Both the position numbers and the translations under genes were made by a program. A stretch of DNA of 64,000 nt from SAR202-VII-2 sp965263165 (lineage in GTDB: Bacteria; Chloroflexota; Dehalococcoidia; Lucifugimonadales; SAR202-VII-2). The DNA lies in contig OZ253584.1 in assembly GCA_965263165.1 (NCBI GenBank), positions 682,001 through 746,000 on the forward strand. Reading direction: 5' to 3'. Shown one piece after another: positions 26,017 to 34,408 of this stretch (position 1 is the first letter of the stretch; every line of letters begins with the position of its first letter). The notes under the pieces were generated by a model. It saw nothing but the letters and a program-made list of their open reading frames with translations, was not told the origin of the DNA and did not search any database.

Positions 26017-26045
26017 ATTCTAGTAGCCCACGGCCCGCCTGTCAA
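26017..26045 (-). promoter_or_regulatory. Promoter of the potassium-uptake operon
   Basis: Minus strand: consensus -35 TTGACA (26040-26045), 17-bp spacer, -10 TAGAAT (26017-26022). The leader to trkH is about 170 nt and contains a GCCCC/GGGGC hairpin just ahead of the gene. I looked for a c-di-AMP (ydaO-type) riboswitch pattern and did not find one. Confidence 0.8.
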
Positions 26046-26094
26046 TCTGACAGGGCCGTTATCCGAGGCCCGGGGTCATTGCCCCGGCAGCGGT

Positions 26095-26123
26095 TTGACC
26101 CCCCTGCGGGGCGGCCTTAGAAT
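26095..26123 (+). promoter_or_regulatory. Promoter of the amidohydrolase gene (leaderless)
   Basis: -35 TTGACC (26095-26100), 17-bp spacer, -10 TAGAAT (26118-26123). The ATG is at 26132, so transcription should start within a few bases of it. There is no ribosome site, in keeping with a leaderless message. Divergent from the trkH promoter. Confidence 0.75.
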
Positions 26124-26131
26124 GCCCCCCC

Positions 26132-26986
26132 ATGATCGTCGACGCCCATGCCCACGTCCTCCCCCCCTGGCTGCGCGATGAGCGCCCCCGCCACTTGCAA
26201 CGCGACGCCACCTTCGGCGCCCTCTTTGCCTCGCCCAAGGCCCGCTTTGCCACTGCCGAGGAGCTGCTGGAGTCCATGGACCAGGCCGGCGTCGACGCCT
26301 CTGTTGCCGTCGGCTTCGGCTGGACGGACCCCACCCTCGCTCGCAGCGTCAATGACTACGCCATCGACGCCGCAACCTGCCACCCTCAGCGCCTCTTGGC
26401 CTTCTGTTCCGTCAATCCCGCATGGGGGCCGGACGCAGTCGTCGAGGTCCAGCGATGCGCCCGGGCCGGCGCTGCGGGTATAGGCGAGTTGCACCCGGAC
26501 AGCCAGGCCTTCGACCTCTCTGACAAGGAGCTCATGTCGCCCCTCATGGAGGCAGCGGCAATGCACCAGCTTCCCGTGCTCATCCACGCCTCAGAGCCGG
26601 TCGGCCACTCCTACCCCGGAAAGGGGGCCGGCGATAACGCAGCGGGGCCGCGCGCTCTTTGGGGCCTCATCCGCAACTTCCCAGACAATGTCATCATCCT
26701 CGCACACTGGGGCGGCGGCCTCCCTTTCTACGCCCTTATGCCGGAGGTCGGCGACAGCCTCAGCAACGTTTACGTCGACACCGCCGCGTCCCCATTTCTG
26801 TACCGGCCCTCCGTCTACCCTACGGTGGTCAGCCTCTTGGGCCCCGATCGAGTGCTATGGGCCTCGGACTTCCCGCTTATCGGGCAGCAGCGCAGCCTGG
26901 GGGAGTTGAACGGACAGCCAATCAGCGATGAGGACCGCCGGCTTCTCGCCGGCGGCAATGCCGCCAGGCTCCTGCATATCGGATAG
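26132..26986 (+). CDS. Amidohydrolase family 2 (ACMSD-like) protein
   Basis: 284 residues, metal-dependent TIM-barrel hydrolase or decarboxylase of the Amidohydro_2 group. Metal ligands: DAHAH at residues 4-8, His in LPVLIHASE, His in IILAHWGG and Asp in WASDFPL. The family includes ACMS decarboxylase, gamma-resorcylate decarboxylase and lactonases; I cannot tell which reaction applies. A run of catabolic genes follows. Confidence 0.85.
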   Translation: MIVDAHAHVLPPWLRDERPRHLQRDATFGALFASPKARFATAEELLESMDQAGVDASVAVGFGWTDPTLARSVNDYAIDAATCHPQRLLAFCSVNPAWGPDAVVEVQRCARAGAAGIGELHPDSQAFDLSDKELMSPLMEAAAMHQLPVLIHASEPVGHSYPGKGAGDNAAGPRALWGLIRNFPDNVIILAHWGGGLPFYALMPEVGDSLSNVYVDTAASPFLYRPSVYPTVVSLLGPDRVLWASDFPLIGQQRSLGELNGQPISDEDRRLLAGGNAARLLHIG

Positions 26987-27003
26987 GCGGGCCAGTTGCT
27001 CAC

Positions 27004-27034
27004 TTGACAGGGTCACCGCGTTCTGGCGTATCGT
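27004..27034 (+). promoter_or_regulatory. Possible promoter for the MFS gene
   Basis: -35 TTGACA (27004-27009) and a weak -10 TATCGT (27029-27034) with a long 19-bp spacer, between the amidohydrolase stop and the MFS start at 27099. Confidence 0.35.
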
Positions 27035-27098
27035 CGCATCACCGAACGCGGCCGCCGACAGCGCCGACAGCCGCCCTCACTGAGGATCACACCCGCTC

Positions 27099-28316
27099 AT
27101 GCTCTCCCGATCAGGACGCACCCCCACATTCGCCCCGCTCGTCCTCGTGGGCGCCATCGCCCTGTTCACCGCACTGCTGGTCATCCTGATGACCGGTCCC
27201 CTGCTGGTCGACATGGCGGAGGAGTTCGGCGTTCCGGTGGCCATCGCCGGTCAACTCAACGCCCCCACTCCCTTCGTGTGGCTGTTCGCCGCCACCCTGG
27301 CCGGAACACTCTCCGACAAATACGGGCGCAAGCCCATCCTCCTAGTGGGCATAGGCGGCGCCGCCCTCGGACTCCTGGGAACGGGTCTATCCTGGGGCTT
27401 CGCGTCTGCCATGGCTTTCCGGGGCCTCACCGGCGTCATCGGCGTCACTCCGCCCACGTTCGGGGCCATCATGGGCGACTACATACCCGTGGAGCGCCGG
27501 GGCAGGGCCATCGGGCTGATGAGCACCGGCATGGGTTTCGCCGGCGTTATCGGCGTCGCCGCGATGGCGCTGGTGGGAGACGCCTTCGGGTGGCGTTGGA
27601 GTTTCTACCTTGCCGCTATCCTGACCGTGGCAATCTGGGGGATGGTGGCCGTGATGCTACCGGGTGGCAAGCCCTCGACCGTCGCTGCCGGCTCCATCAT
27701 CAGCCGCTTCATCCCACTGTTCAAGCTCAGCTTCGTCTGGGACCTCAGCATCGCCAACTTCTGCAACCGTTTCGCCTTCTTCGCCTTCAACACCTACTTC
27801 GCCGCCTACCTCATCGAGCAATACGGCCTTTCGACTTCACAGACCGCCCTGCCCATAGCCACCGCCGGCATCGGCGTCATCGTGGCCTCGGCAGCGGGCG
27901 GGTACCTCGCCGACACCAAGTATCGGATCTGGGTCATGCCCGCCGGAACGGCCATCGGAGGCATATTAGCGTTCATCCTCTTCGGCGTCGGCCCTCACCT
28001 GGCCGTAACCGTAGCCCTAGGCCTACTGCTCACCACTGTGACCTCGGCGCCCTTCACAGCTTTCATCACATTCCTCTCCATCATAGGCGGCCATCGACGG
28101 CGCGGGACCGCCCAGAGCATCCCCGCCCTTAGCAATCAGACTGGAACCACCCTGGGCCCGGTTCTCGGAGGCCTCGCGCTTGCGATAGGAGGCTATAGCG
28201 CAGTGGGTCTGATCTGCGCCCTAGCCGCCGGCATCGCCCTGCTCGTTGGCGCAGTCCGGTTCCGGGAGCGGCGGCTACAGGAAGCGGCGGACACCATCGC
28301 CCGCCTGGACGCATAG
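27099..28316 (+). CDS. Major facilitator superfamily transporter
   Basis: 405 residues, twelve predicted membrane segments. The loop 2-3 motif GTLSDKYGRKPILLVG is the MFS signature, with a second half-copy AGGYLADTKYRIW. The profile resembles drug/sugar-efflux (DHA1) MFS proteins. Substrate unknown; it may export or import a compound handled by the amidohydrolase 112 bp upstream. It ends 65 bp before the convergent M16 peptidase, with a repeat-element end in between. Confidence 0.88.
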   Translation: MLSRSGRTPTFAPLVLVGAIALFTALLVILMTGPLLVDMAEEFGVPVAIAGQLNAPTPFVWLFAATLAGTLSDKYGRKPILLVGIGGAALGLLGTGLSWGFASAMAFRGLTGVIGVTPPTFGAIMGDYIPVERRGRAIGLMSTGMGFAGVIGVAAMALVGDAFGWRWSFYLAAILTVAIWGMVAVMLPGGKPSTVAAGSIISRFIPLFKLSFVWDLSIANFCNRFAFFAFNTYFAAYLIEQYGLSTSQTALPIATAGIGVIVASAAGGYLADTKYRIWVMPAGTAIGGILAFILFGVGPHLAVTVALGLLLTTVTSAPFTAFITFLSIIGGHRRRGTAQSIPALSNQTGTTLGPVLGGLALAIGGYSAVGLICALAAGIALLVGAVRFRERRLQEAADTIARLDA

Positions 28317-28365
28317 GGCCGTGGATTGCGAGGTGGCTAGATGGGAAACGAGATCGAGTTGACGG

Positions 28366-28385
28366 CTAGTTCAGAGGTTCCCTAG
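28366..28385 (+). repeat. Solo right end of the dispersed IS5-ended element
   Basis: TTCAGAGGTTCC directly followed by CTAG (28382-28385), the same right end and target as at 1279 and 49837. No matching left end is seen between the MFS stop and here. The CTAG supplies the TAG stop of the M16 peptidase (minus strand). Confidence 0.6.
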
Positions 28386-29647
28386 GGCAAACGGAGTAGC
28401 TCCCTCAGCGCATCCTCGTTGTCCACAGGCCCGACCACCGCAAGGTTCAGGGCGCTCTCCACCAGGACATCGTTCGCCACCCGATGGATGTCGTCCACGG
28501 CAACGGCGTCCACCCGCTCCAACACCTCGTCCGGAGTCAGAATCCGGTCCATCAGAAGTTCCTGCGATCCAATGAAGCTGGCCACTCTGCGGCTGTCCTC
28601 AAGGCCCAGCAGCATCCGCCCCTTCGCCACTTCTTTGGCCTTGGCCAGCTCCTCCGGGGACGCCCCGCTCTTCGCCTTGGCCAACTCCTCCATGATCGAC
28701 TTCATCGCCTGCTCCAGCTTGGATGGGTCCACTCCCGCCGAGACGATGAAGGCCCCCGTATCTTGCAGGTGTTGCACTCCTGAAGCGATGTCGTAGGACA
28801 GCCCTTGCTCCTCTCGCAGGGCCACGAACAGACGGCTGCTCATGCCCTCGCCCAGGATGATGCTCAGGAGGTCAAGGGCGTAGCGGTCAGGATGGTGAGC
28901 CGAGTATGCCTCCAGGCCCAGCGATAGGTGCGCCTGCTCCAACTGGCGATGCTCCAAAGCCACCCGCGGTTCCTTCCGGCCATTCTCTACCGGGAACCAG
29001 GGTGAGTGTGCAGCTCCTCGCCACGAGCCCAGAAGCCCGTTGACCAGCTCGACCACCTCGTCGTGCGCGACCCCTCCCGCCACCGACGCCACGACGTTCG
29101 CGGGGACGTACTGGCGGCCCAGGTAGTCCAGCATCATGTCTCTCGTGATGCCCTCCACCGACTCCTTTGTGCCTCCCACGTCGCGCCCCATCGGCTGGTC
29201 CGGCCAGATGAGCTCATCCAGGATCACCCCAACCCGGTCAGTGGGAAAGTCGTTGGTCATCGCCAACTCCTCCACCACCACGTCGCGCTCCTTCTCAAGG
29301 TCGTCGGACCTGAACAGCGACTCCCGCACCATGTCGACGAGCAAGTCCACCGCCGCCGGGAAGTGCTGCTGCGGCGTCTTGCACCAGTAGACCGTCATCT
29401 CCCTGTCGGTGCTGGCGTTGAGCACCCCGCCCACGCCCTCGATCGCTTCGCTGACCTGCTGCGGCAGGGGTCTGCGCGTCGTGCCCTTGAAGAGCATGTG
29501 CTCCAGGAAATGCGATATGCCCATCTCCTCCACCCGTTCGTAGCGCGACCCCGCGCCCACCAACAGCAGCACCGACACCGCCTTGGTGTGCGGCATGGAG
29601 GACGTGACGATCCTGAGTCCGTTGTCCAACACAGTCCGTTCGAACAT
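28382..29647 (-). CDS. M16-family zinc peptidase
   Basis: 421 residues, pitrilysin/processing-peptidase type. The inverted zinc motif HFLEH (HxxEH) lies near residue 46 within MGISHFLEHMLFKGT, with the distal Glu about 75 residues on (EELAMTND). R/Y block AYSAHHPDRYAL and GLSYDIASGV in the C-terminal domain are typical. This single-chain length forms one clamshell half, so it likely dimerises. Commonly annotated as a processing protease near bacterial polynucleotide phosphorylase genes, but no such neighbour is present here. Confidence 0.92.
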   Translation of the reverse strand: MFERTVLDNGLRIVTSSMPHTKAVSVLLLVGAGSRYERVEEMGISHFLEHMLFKGTTRRPLPQQVSEAIEGVGGVLNASTDREMTVYWCKTPQQHFPAAVDLLVDMVRESLFRSDDLEKERDVVVEELAMTNDFPTDRVGVILDELIWPDQPMGRDVGGTKESVEGITRDMMLDYLGRQYVPANVVASVAGGVAHDEVVELVNGLLGSWRGAAHSPWFPVENGRKEPRVALEHRQLEQAHLSLGLEAYSAHHPDRYALDLLSIILGEGMSSRLFVALREEQGLSYDIASGVQHLQDTGAFIVSAGVDPSKLEQAMKSIMEELAKAKSGASPEELAKAKEVAKGRMLLGLEDSRRVASFIGSQELLMDRILTPDEVLERVDAVAVDDIHRVANDVLVESALNLAVVGPVDNEDALRELLRLP

Positions 29648-29825
29648 CTAACCAGCCTAACCCGTGAGATTGCGGCGGCGCGTGACCGCCAGCGCGTCCT
29701 CCAAAGCGTATTCCCTCGCCGAGGGCCGGTCAATCAAGCGCGCCCCGATCACATCAGGCATCCCCATGACGCTCCTAGAGGCAAAAAGCGCCATCCCCCC
29801 AACCACGCTCAGCGGGCAGCCGCAA

Positions 29826-29855
29826 TTGACGGCCTAATGCCAGCCTTCCTAGAAT
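29826..29855 (+). promoter_or_regulatory. Promoter of the Rieske oxygenase gene
   Basis: -35 TTGACG (29826-29831), 18-bp spacer, -10 TAGAAT (29850-29855), about 40 bp before the ATG at 29896. Confidence 0.7.
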
Positions 29856-29895
29856 GCGCCTACCTGGAGCGGAACGCCCCGAGGAGAGCCAAGCC

Positions 29896-31266
29896 ATGCT
29901 GAGCGTAGCTGAGAACGAGTTGCTGACCATGACCGGACCGGGGACACCCATGGGCAGCCTAATGCGCCAGTATTGGATACCCGCCGCGCGGTCCGATGAG
30001 CTGCCGGAGCCGGACTGCCCCCCTGTGCGCATCCGCCTTCTCAGCGAGAACCTCTTAGCCTTCCGCGCCACTTCCGGCCGCGTCGGCCTCATACAGAACC
30101 ACTGCCCCCATCGCGGGGCGTCGCTCTTCTATGGGCGCAACGAGGAAGACGGCCTGCGTTGCGTCTACCACGGTTGGAAATACGACGTCACCGGCCAGTG
30201 CGTGGACATGCCCTCGGAGCCCGAGGAGAGCAACTTCAAAGCCAAGGTCAAAGCCATCGCCTACCCCTGCGCCGAGCGCGGAGGCGTCGTCTGGACCTAC
30301 ATGGGGCCTCGGCAGGCTCCCCCACCCCTCCCCGACCTCGAATCGAACATGGTCGCCGCCAACGTCGTCACGCAACAGATCGAGTGCAACTGGGTCCAGG
30401 CCATGGAGAACAACATGGACACCAGCCACGGCAACTTCCTCCACCTCGGCTCCATTGACCTTGAGAATGGGCCAGCGTTGGCCGACGCGTTCCTCAATGA
30501 CCAGGCCTTCAAGCACCTGCTCTCCAAGGCCCCGTTGAAGTTCCTGCTGTTCGACACCGAGTCCGGCGCCAGCTACGCGGCGCAGCGGCCCGCGGAAGAC
30601 GACACCTACTACTACCGGATCATGAACTTCCATTTCCCCTTCTATACGCAGAGCCCCACCAACAATCTCAAAACCTCGTGCGACTACACCGCAGAGGTCC
30701 CCATTGACGACACCCACACGATGCAATGGATCATGACCTCGCCGAATCCACGCAAGCCCTCCGGCGGCCACGGCAAGACCCTCCCCAACACCACAGACTG
30801 GCTGGGCCGCTTCCGCCCGGCCGTCGCCTCCGCCAACGACATGGAGATCGATCGCCGCGCCCAGAGATACGACAAGACTCTGGACGGCTACACCGGCATA
30901 CAGGGCATCGAGAACCAGGACAGGGGCATCACCGAGAGCCAGGGCACAATCCAGGACCGCAGCGCCGAGCACCTGGGCGCCACCGACGCCATGATCATCA
31001 AGGTGCGCCGCCTTCTCCTCGGCGCGGCAAGGGCATTGGAGGAGCAGGGCGCCGCGCCGCCGGGAGTCGACGACCCGGAGGCCTACAGGCACCGGTCAGG
31101 CACGATAGTGCTGCCCCGCGACGTCGACGTGTGGGAAGCAACCAGGGAGCTGCGCGAGGCCTTCAAGGGCGTCGCGGCGCAAGCAAGCGAGCAAAGAAGC
31201 AACGCTCCAGGGAGCTGTTTGAGCCCGCCCACTACCCGGCAAGAAACTCCGCCGCAAGCCGATTGA
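29896..31266 (+). CDS. Rieske-type aromatic-ring-hydroxylating oxygenase, alpha subunit
   Basis: 456 residues from the ATG at 29896 (GAGGAGAG upstream). Rieske [2Fe-2S] motif: CPHRGASLFYGR then CVYHGWKYD (CxH...CxxH). The mononuclear iron site is MENNMDTSHGNFLH (Asp-x2-His-x4-His). The layout resembles phthalate 4,5-dioxygenase or vanillate demethylase-type oxygenases. No reductase or ferredoxin gene is adjacent. The C-terminal 40 residues are low-complexity and overlap the convergent hydrolase by 35 bases. Confidence 0.93.
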   Translation: MLSVAENELLTMTGPGTPMGSLMRQYWIPAARSDELPEPDCPPVRIRLLSENLLAFRATSGRVGLIQNHCPHRGASLFYGRNEEDGLRCVYHGWKYDVTGQCVDMPSEPEESNFKAKVKAIAYPCAERGGVVWTYMGPRQAPPPLPDLESNMVAANVVTQQIECNWVQAMENNMDTSHGNFLHLGSIDLENGPALADAFLNDQAFKHLLSKAPLKFLLFDTESGASYAAQRPAEDDTYYYRIMNFHFPFYTQSPTNNLKTSCDYTAEVPIDDTHTMQWIMTSPNPRKPSGGHGKTLPNTTDWLGRFRPAVASANDMEIDRRAQRYDKTLDGYTGIQGIENQDRGITESQGTIQDRSAEHLGATDAMIIKVRRLLLGAARALEEQGAAPPGVDDPEAYRHRSGTIVLPRDVDVWEATRELREAFKGVAAQASEQRSNAPGSCLSPPTTRQETPPQAD

Positions 31267-32038
31267 ACTCGGCGGGATGCATCCCCGGCAGGTAGTGGCC
31301 CCCGTCCTCCACCACCGCCAGCCTGGACCCGGCGATGCCGCCATGCAGCTTCCGCGCCATGTCCATGTTCGTGACCACGTCCTGTCCACCCCAAACGATG
31401 AGGGTCGGCGCCTTGATGCGGGACAGCCGCCGGGACACCTCGTAGCGGTCCCGGTTTTCGTTGTCGGCGAAGTGCCCCAGGACTCTCTGATACGCGTCCA
31501 CCGCGCCGGGAAGCCGGGCAATGCGGACCTCTTCTTCAGTCAGCCGCTCCAGATCCTCAGCCGAAACGTTCATGGTCCGCTCCAGCCTCCGCCTGATGTC
31601 CGCCGCAGATGGAATCTCAGCGTGCTCGGCTCGAATGGGCTGACTCAGACCCCCGCTGCCGGTCAACACCAGCCTGTTCACCCGCTGGGGGCTCTCGTAC
31701 GCCAGCAGCATGGCGATCCACCCTCCCAGCGCATGGCCCACAACGTGGGTGCGCTCGAATCCCAGCGCGTCCTGGAACTCCCTGACAAAGTCCACCAGGT
31801 AGGCGAAGGAGTATGCCTGATCCAGGCGATCCCCGAAGCCCCAGCCCACGTAGTCCGGCGCCAGCACGTGGAACCGCTTGGCCAAAGCCTCGATATTCAG
31901 GAGCCAGCAATGAGCGCCCTTGGTCAGCCCGAACATATGCAGCAACACAACGGGCGCCCCGGACCCACCCTCGAGATAGCGCGTTCCGCCATGGCTCATC
32001 TCCACAAAGCGCTCGTTGATCCCCTCTCTTCCCAGCCA
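31232..32038 (-). CDS. Alpha/beta hydrolase
   Basis: 268 residues from the ATG at 32038, which has GAGGAGG eight bases ahead; an ATG at 32071 in the same frame is an alternative. Oxyanion region VVLLHMFGLTKGAHCW; the nucleophile elbow reads GHALGG, with Ala where Ser, Cys or Asp is expected, so either the nucleophile is lost or the motif is shifted. Late Asp (IVWGGQDVVT) and His (EDGGHYLPG) of the triad are present. Similar to meta-cleavage-product hydrolases. It converges on the Rieske gene. Confidence 0.85.
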   Translation of the reverse strand, partial: WLGREGINERFVEMSHGGTRYLEGGSGAPVVLLHMFGLTKGAHCWLLNIEALAKRFHVLAPDYVGWGFGDRLDQAYSFAYLVDFVREFQDALGFERTHVVGHALGGWIAMLLAYESPQRVNRLVLTGSGGLSQPIRAEHAEIPSAADIRRRLERTMNVSAEDLERLTEEEVRIARLPGAVDAYQRVLGHFADNENRDRYEVSRRLSRIKAPTLIVWGGQDVVTNMDMARKLHGGIAGSRLAVVEDGGHYLPGMHPAEFNRLAAEFLAG

Positions 32039-32197
32039 CATTGGCGCGGCCTCCTCGACAGCCCGTCTCATGCATACCCCCGCTCCTCCTCCCGCCCCGA
32101 ACAGACCAGCGGGCGTCCCTCGCGGGCAGGGAGCGTACCGGCCCCTACGCGACCCGTCAACGACGCGCTTCGCCACCTGGATACTCAGCCTCTCCCC

Positions 32198-32206
32198 TGC
32201 TAGAAT
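32198..32206 (+). promoter_or_regulatory. Extended -10 upstream of the CoA-transferase gene
   Basis: TGC followed by TAGAAT (32201-32206), 34 bp before the ATG at 32240; no clear -35. Confidence 0.4.
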
Positions 32207-32239
32207 CTGCGGCAGTCGGTAGTCAGAAACCCGCTCCTC

Positions 32240-32950
32240 ATGGCCATCAACAAAGTCGTCCCCACCTTCGCTGATGCCATCGCCGGCCTCTCCGACGGCG
32301 CAGTCGTCATGCTCGGCGGGTTTGGAGGGCCCGGCGGAATGCCCACCGGCCTCATCGCCGAACTGCGGAACAAGGGGACCAGGGATCTCACCATCATCAG
32401 CAATACGGCGGGCCTGCCCGGCTTCGGCGCGCCTCCAGACGCCGACTACCAGAGCCACGCCATCCTCTTCGAGAACCGCCAGGTGCGGAAGGTCGTCGCC
32501 TCCTTTCCGGTCCCCCGGAGCGGCAGCACCCCCTTCTACGAGCAGTACCGGGCCGGCGAGGTGGAACTGGACCTTGTCCCACAGGGCACTCTCGCGGAGC
32601 GCATCCGGTCGGGAGGCGCAGGCATCCCCGCCTTCTACACGCCAACCGGCGTCGGCGCTCTGGTGGCGCAGGGCAAGGAGACGCGGGTATTCGATGGTCG
32701 CGAGCACCTCTTGGAGCACGCCCTCACCGCAGACTTCGCCCTCCTCCGCGCCCACAAAGCCGACCCCCTGGGCAACGCGGTCTATCGCGGCGCTTCCAGG
32801 AACTTCAACGCAGTGATGGCAACCGCCGCACGGGTCACCGTCCTAGAGGTCGACCAACTGGTGGAGCTTGGAGACCTTGACCCGGAGGCCGTCGTTACGC
32901 CGGGCATCTACGTCCAACGCGTCGTGCAGCGCCCACCGGGCCTGATCTAG
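32240..32950 (+). CDS. CoA-transferase family I subunit A (SCOT-A-like)
   Basis: 236 residues. MLGGFGGPGGMPTGLI is the CoA/substrate loop, followed by LTIISNTAG, VPQGTLAERIRSGGAGIPAFYTPTGVGA and GREHLLEHALTADFALLRAHKAD, all typical of the 3-oxoacid CoA-transferase alpha subunit. The catalytic Glu is on subunit B, which I do not find next to it: a DUF1059 gene follows 36 bp later. It must find its partner elsewhere or act as an orphan. Confidence 0.9.
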   Translation: MAINKVVPTFADAIAGLSDGAVVMLGGFGGPGGMPTGLIAELRNKGTRDLTIISNTAGLPGFGAPPDADYQSHAILFENRQVRKVVASFPVPRSGSTPFYEQYRAGEVELDLVPQGTLAERIRSGGAGIPAFYTPTGVGALVAQGKETRVFDGREHLLEHALTADFALLRAHKADPLGNAVYRGASRNFNAVMATAARVTVLEVDQLVELGDLDPEAVVTPGIYVQRVVQRPPGLI

Positions 32951-32986
32951 CCGGCCCGCCGCAAAACCCTATCCAGAGAGGCAGCA

Positions 32987-33190
32987 ATGGCCAAGAATCT
33001 TCGGTGCCGGGAAATCGGATTCAAGTGTCCCTTTGACGCCGAAGCCCTTACGTCCCACGAGGCTGTCCAGCGCATGGACAGGCATGTTGTGGAGGTCCAC
33101 CACGTCCACGCCTCCGCCGTGAGGAAGTTCGGGTGGTACGCGGCGGTGCGGAACAAGGACCAGGCCAAAAAGATCCAACTGGCGAAATAG
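32987..33190 (+). CDS. DUF1059 small protein
   Basis: 67 residues. Matches the DUF1059 pattern: MAKNLRCREIGFKCPFDA with two Cys, a Thr/Ser-x-x-E helix start (LTSHEAVQRM), and a His-rich end to the helix (DRHVVEVHHVH). The function of the family is unknown. Same strand and 36 bp from the CoA-transferase subunit. Repeat element copy 2 begins 11 bp after its stop. Confidence 0.75.
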   Translation: MAKNLRCREIGFKCPFDAEALTSHEAVQRMDRHVVEVHHVHASAVRKFGWYAAVRNKDQAKKIQLAK

Positions 33191-33254
33191 GCCTGCCCTA
33201 GGGAACCTCTGAACAACCCAAGGCAAGCTGGGCTGAGTTGCTTGGCGGGGTTCT

Positions 33255-33551
33255 TCAGAGATTGTAGCTCGCCAGTGGGTGCTGCGATAGGGATTGGTGG
33301 GGCCGCACGACGGCGCGCTCAATGATCCACTCGGCGACGCGGGTGTCGTTCGCCGCAAGCGCTGCTTTCATCACCTCGATGGCTTTGTCTGCGAGGCTGA
33401 GGAGAGCGCCTTCAGCCTGTCGCCGGCGCCAGCCGGGCGACGCCAAGATCGGGGCCGCTTCACCGTTTGGATAGCCGTCCCGCCCCGGAACCCCACCGCG
33501 CTCCTGCCTGTAGGCGTCGCGCGCTTCGCGTTCTGCGCGGTAGGCGGCCTC
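33255..33551 (-). pseudogene. Cargo ORF fragment in element copy 2
   Basis: About 98 residues of protein-like composition (EAAYRAEREARDAYRQERG ... ADKAIEVMKAALAANDTRV ... EWIIERA) ending at a stop at 33255. It is absent from copies 1 and 3. The helical AALAANDTRVAEWIIERA part recalls phage-terminase-small-subunit or DNA-binding helical proteins, but I cannot name it. The upstream part of the frame is repeat DNA, so the original 5' end is missing; I treat it as a captured, 5'-truncated gene. Confidence 0.35.
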
Positions 33552-33672
33552 CGGCAGCGCCCGGAACAGGAGAGGGCGTCCAGGCGTGGAGCAGGCGGAA
33601 GCCGGTAGGGGCGCCAACGGCAAAAGCGGCGGAAGCGAGAGCGGTAGTCCATAGCACTCCAGGGGACAGATG

Positions 33673-33987
33673 TCACGACTGTGGGACAGTTGGCGACGCT
33701 TCGCGACGTTTACCAGCGGCGCCTCGAAGGGAGGCGTGACGGAGCCGGGACAGATCTGAGACGGAGCCGTCGCGAGCGATAGCGAAACCGAGACGAGCCT
33801 TAGCGGCTCCAAGAGCCTGTGCCTTACAACAGCATTCGCTCCGGTCCCACGCTTCCTTGGAGGGTCTTGCCCCTTGGGTTGTTCCCTCAGCGCCCCTGCC
33901 ACAGGGGGATTCTTTATGGCTAGCCCACAGTGCTAGATGTATGCGGCAGGCTCCGAGAAAGAGAAGCGGGCTGTCGGCTGACTTCAT
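33673..33987 (-). CDS. Repeat-borne short ORF (copy 2), coding status uncertain
   Basis: 104 residues, starting MKSADSPLLFLGACRIHLAL and followed by ESPCGRGAEGTTQGARPS, in frame with the ORF of copy 1 for about 60 residues, then diverging. No ribosome site; start expected to coincide with the transcription start. No recognised domain. Confidence 0.3.
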   Translation of the reverse strand: MKSADSPLLFLGACRIHLALWASHKESPCGRGAEGTTQGARPSKEAWDRSECCCKAQALGAAKARLGFAIARDGSVSDLSRLRHASLRGAAGKRREASPTVPQS

Positions 33988-33993
33988 GGGGCT

Positions 33994-34022
33994 ATTATAG
34001 CACAATTGTTCGTATTTTGCAA
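33994..34022 (-). promoter_or_regulatory. Near-consensus promoter inside element copy 2
   Basis: Minus strand: TTGCAA (34017-34022), 17-bp spacer, TATAAT (33994-33999), ATG at 33987. Same layout as copies 1 and 3. Confidence 0.78.
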
Positions 34023-34408
34023 TGGGGGGGTGGCAGGGGCCTCGGACTCCGGCGTCCGCCCGCCGATGGGGACGGATGGTTTTGTCTTGGCCAGACCCTC
34101 CTTCAGCGGAGGGTCTGGCTTGGCGGACGCCGTTGTCCCACCTGCCCACCCTCCAACGTTTGGGGTACAGGGGGACTCGCTGCACCCCCGGCGGGGGCTG
34201 CGCCCCCTGCACCCTGCTTGGGGGGGACGGCGGCGGCGGCGTTTGCTCACCTGGCGCGTTGGGCCCCACTTTCTAACCTTCTTCCGAGTACGGAGGGAGG
34301 TACAAGCAGCGCTTGCTAGCCTTCCCGCGGGTGTGGGGAAGGGACGGAGGGGTGGGGGATTCGCCGGGGGTGGGACTTCAACCGGCCCCAACAGCCCATG
34401 TGCGTGGC

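Noticed and set aside
32072..32755. Long minus-strand extension of the alpha/beta hydrolase frame (507-residue reading).
   Set aside because: It is the complement of the CoA-transferase coding sequence, lacks a ribosome site, and the protein-like part begins at 32071/32038.
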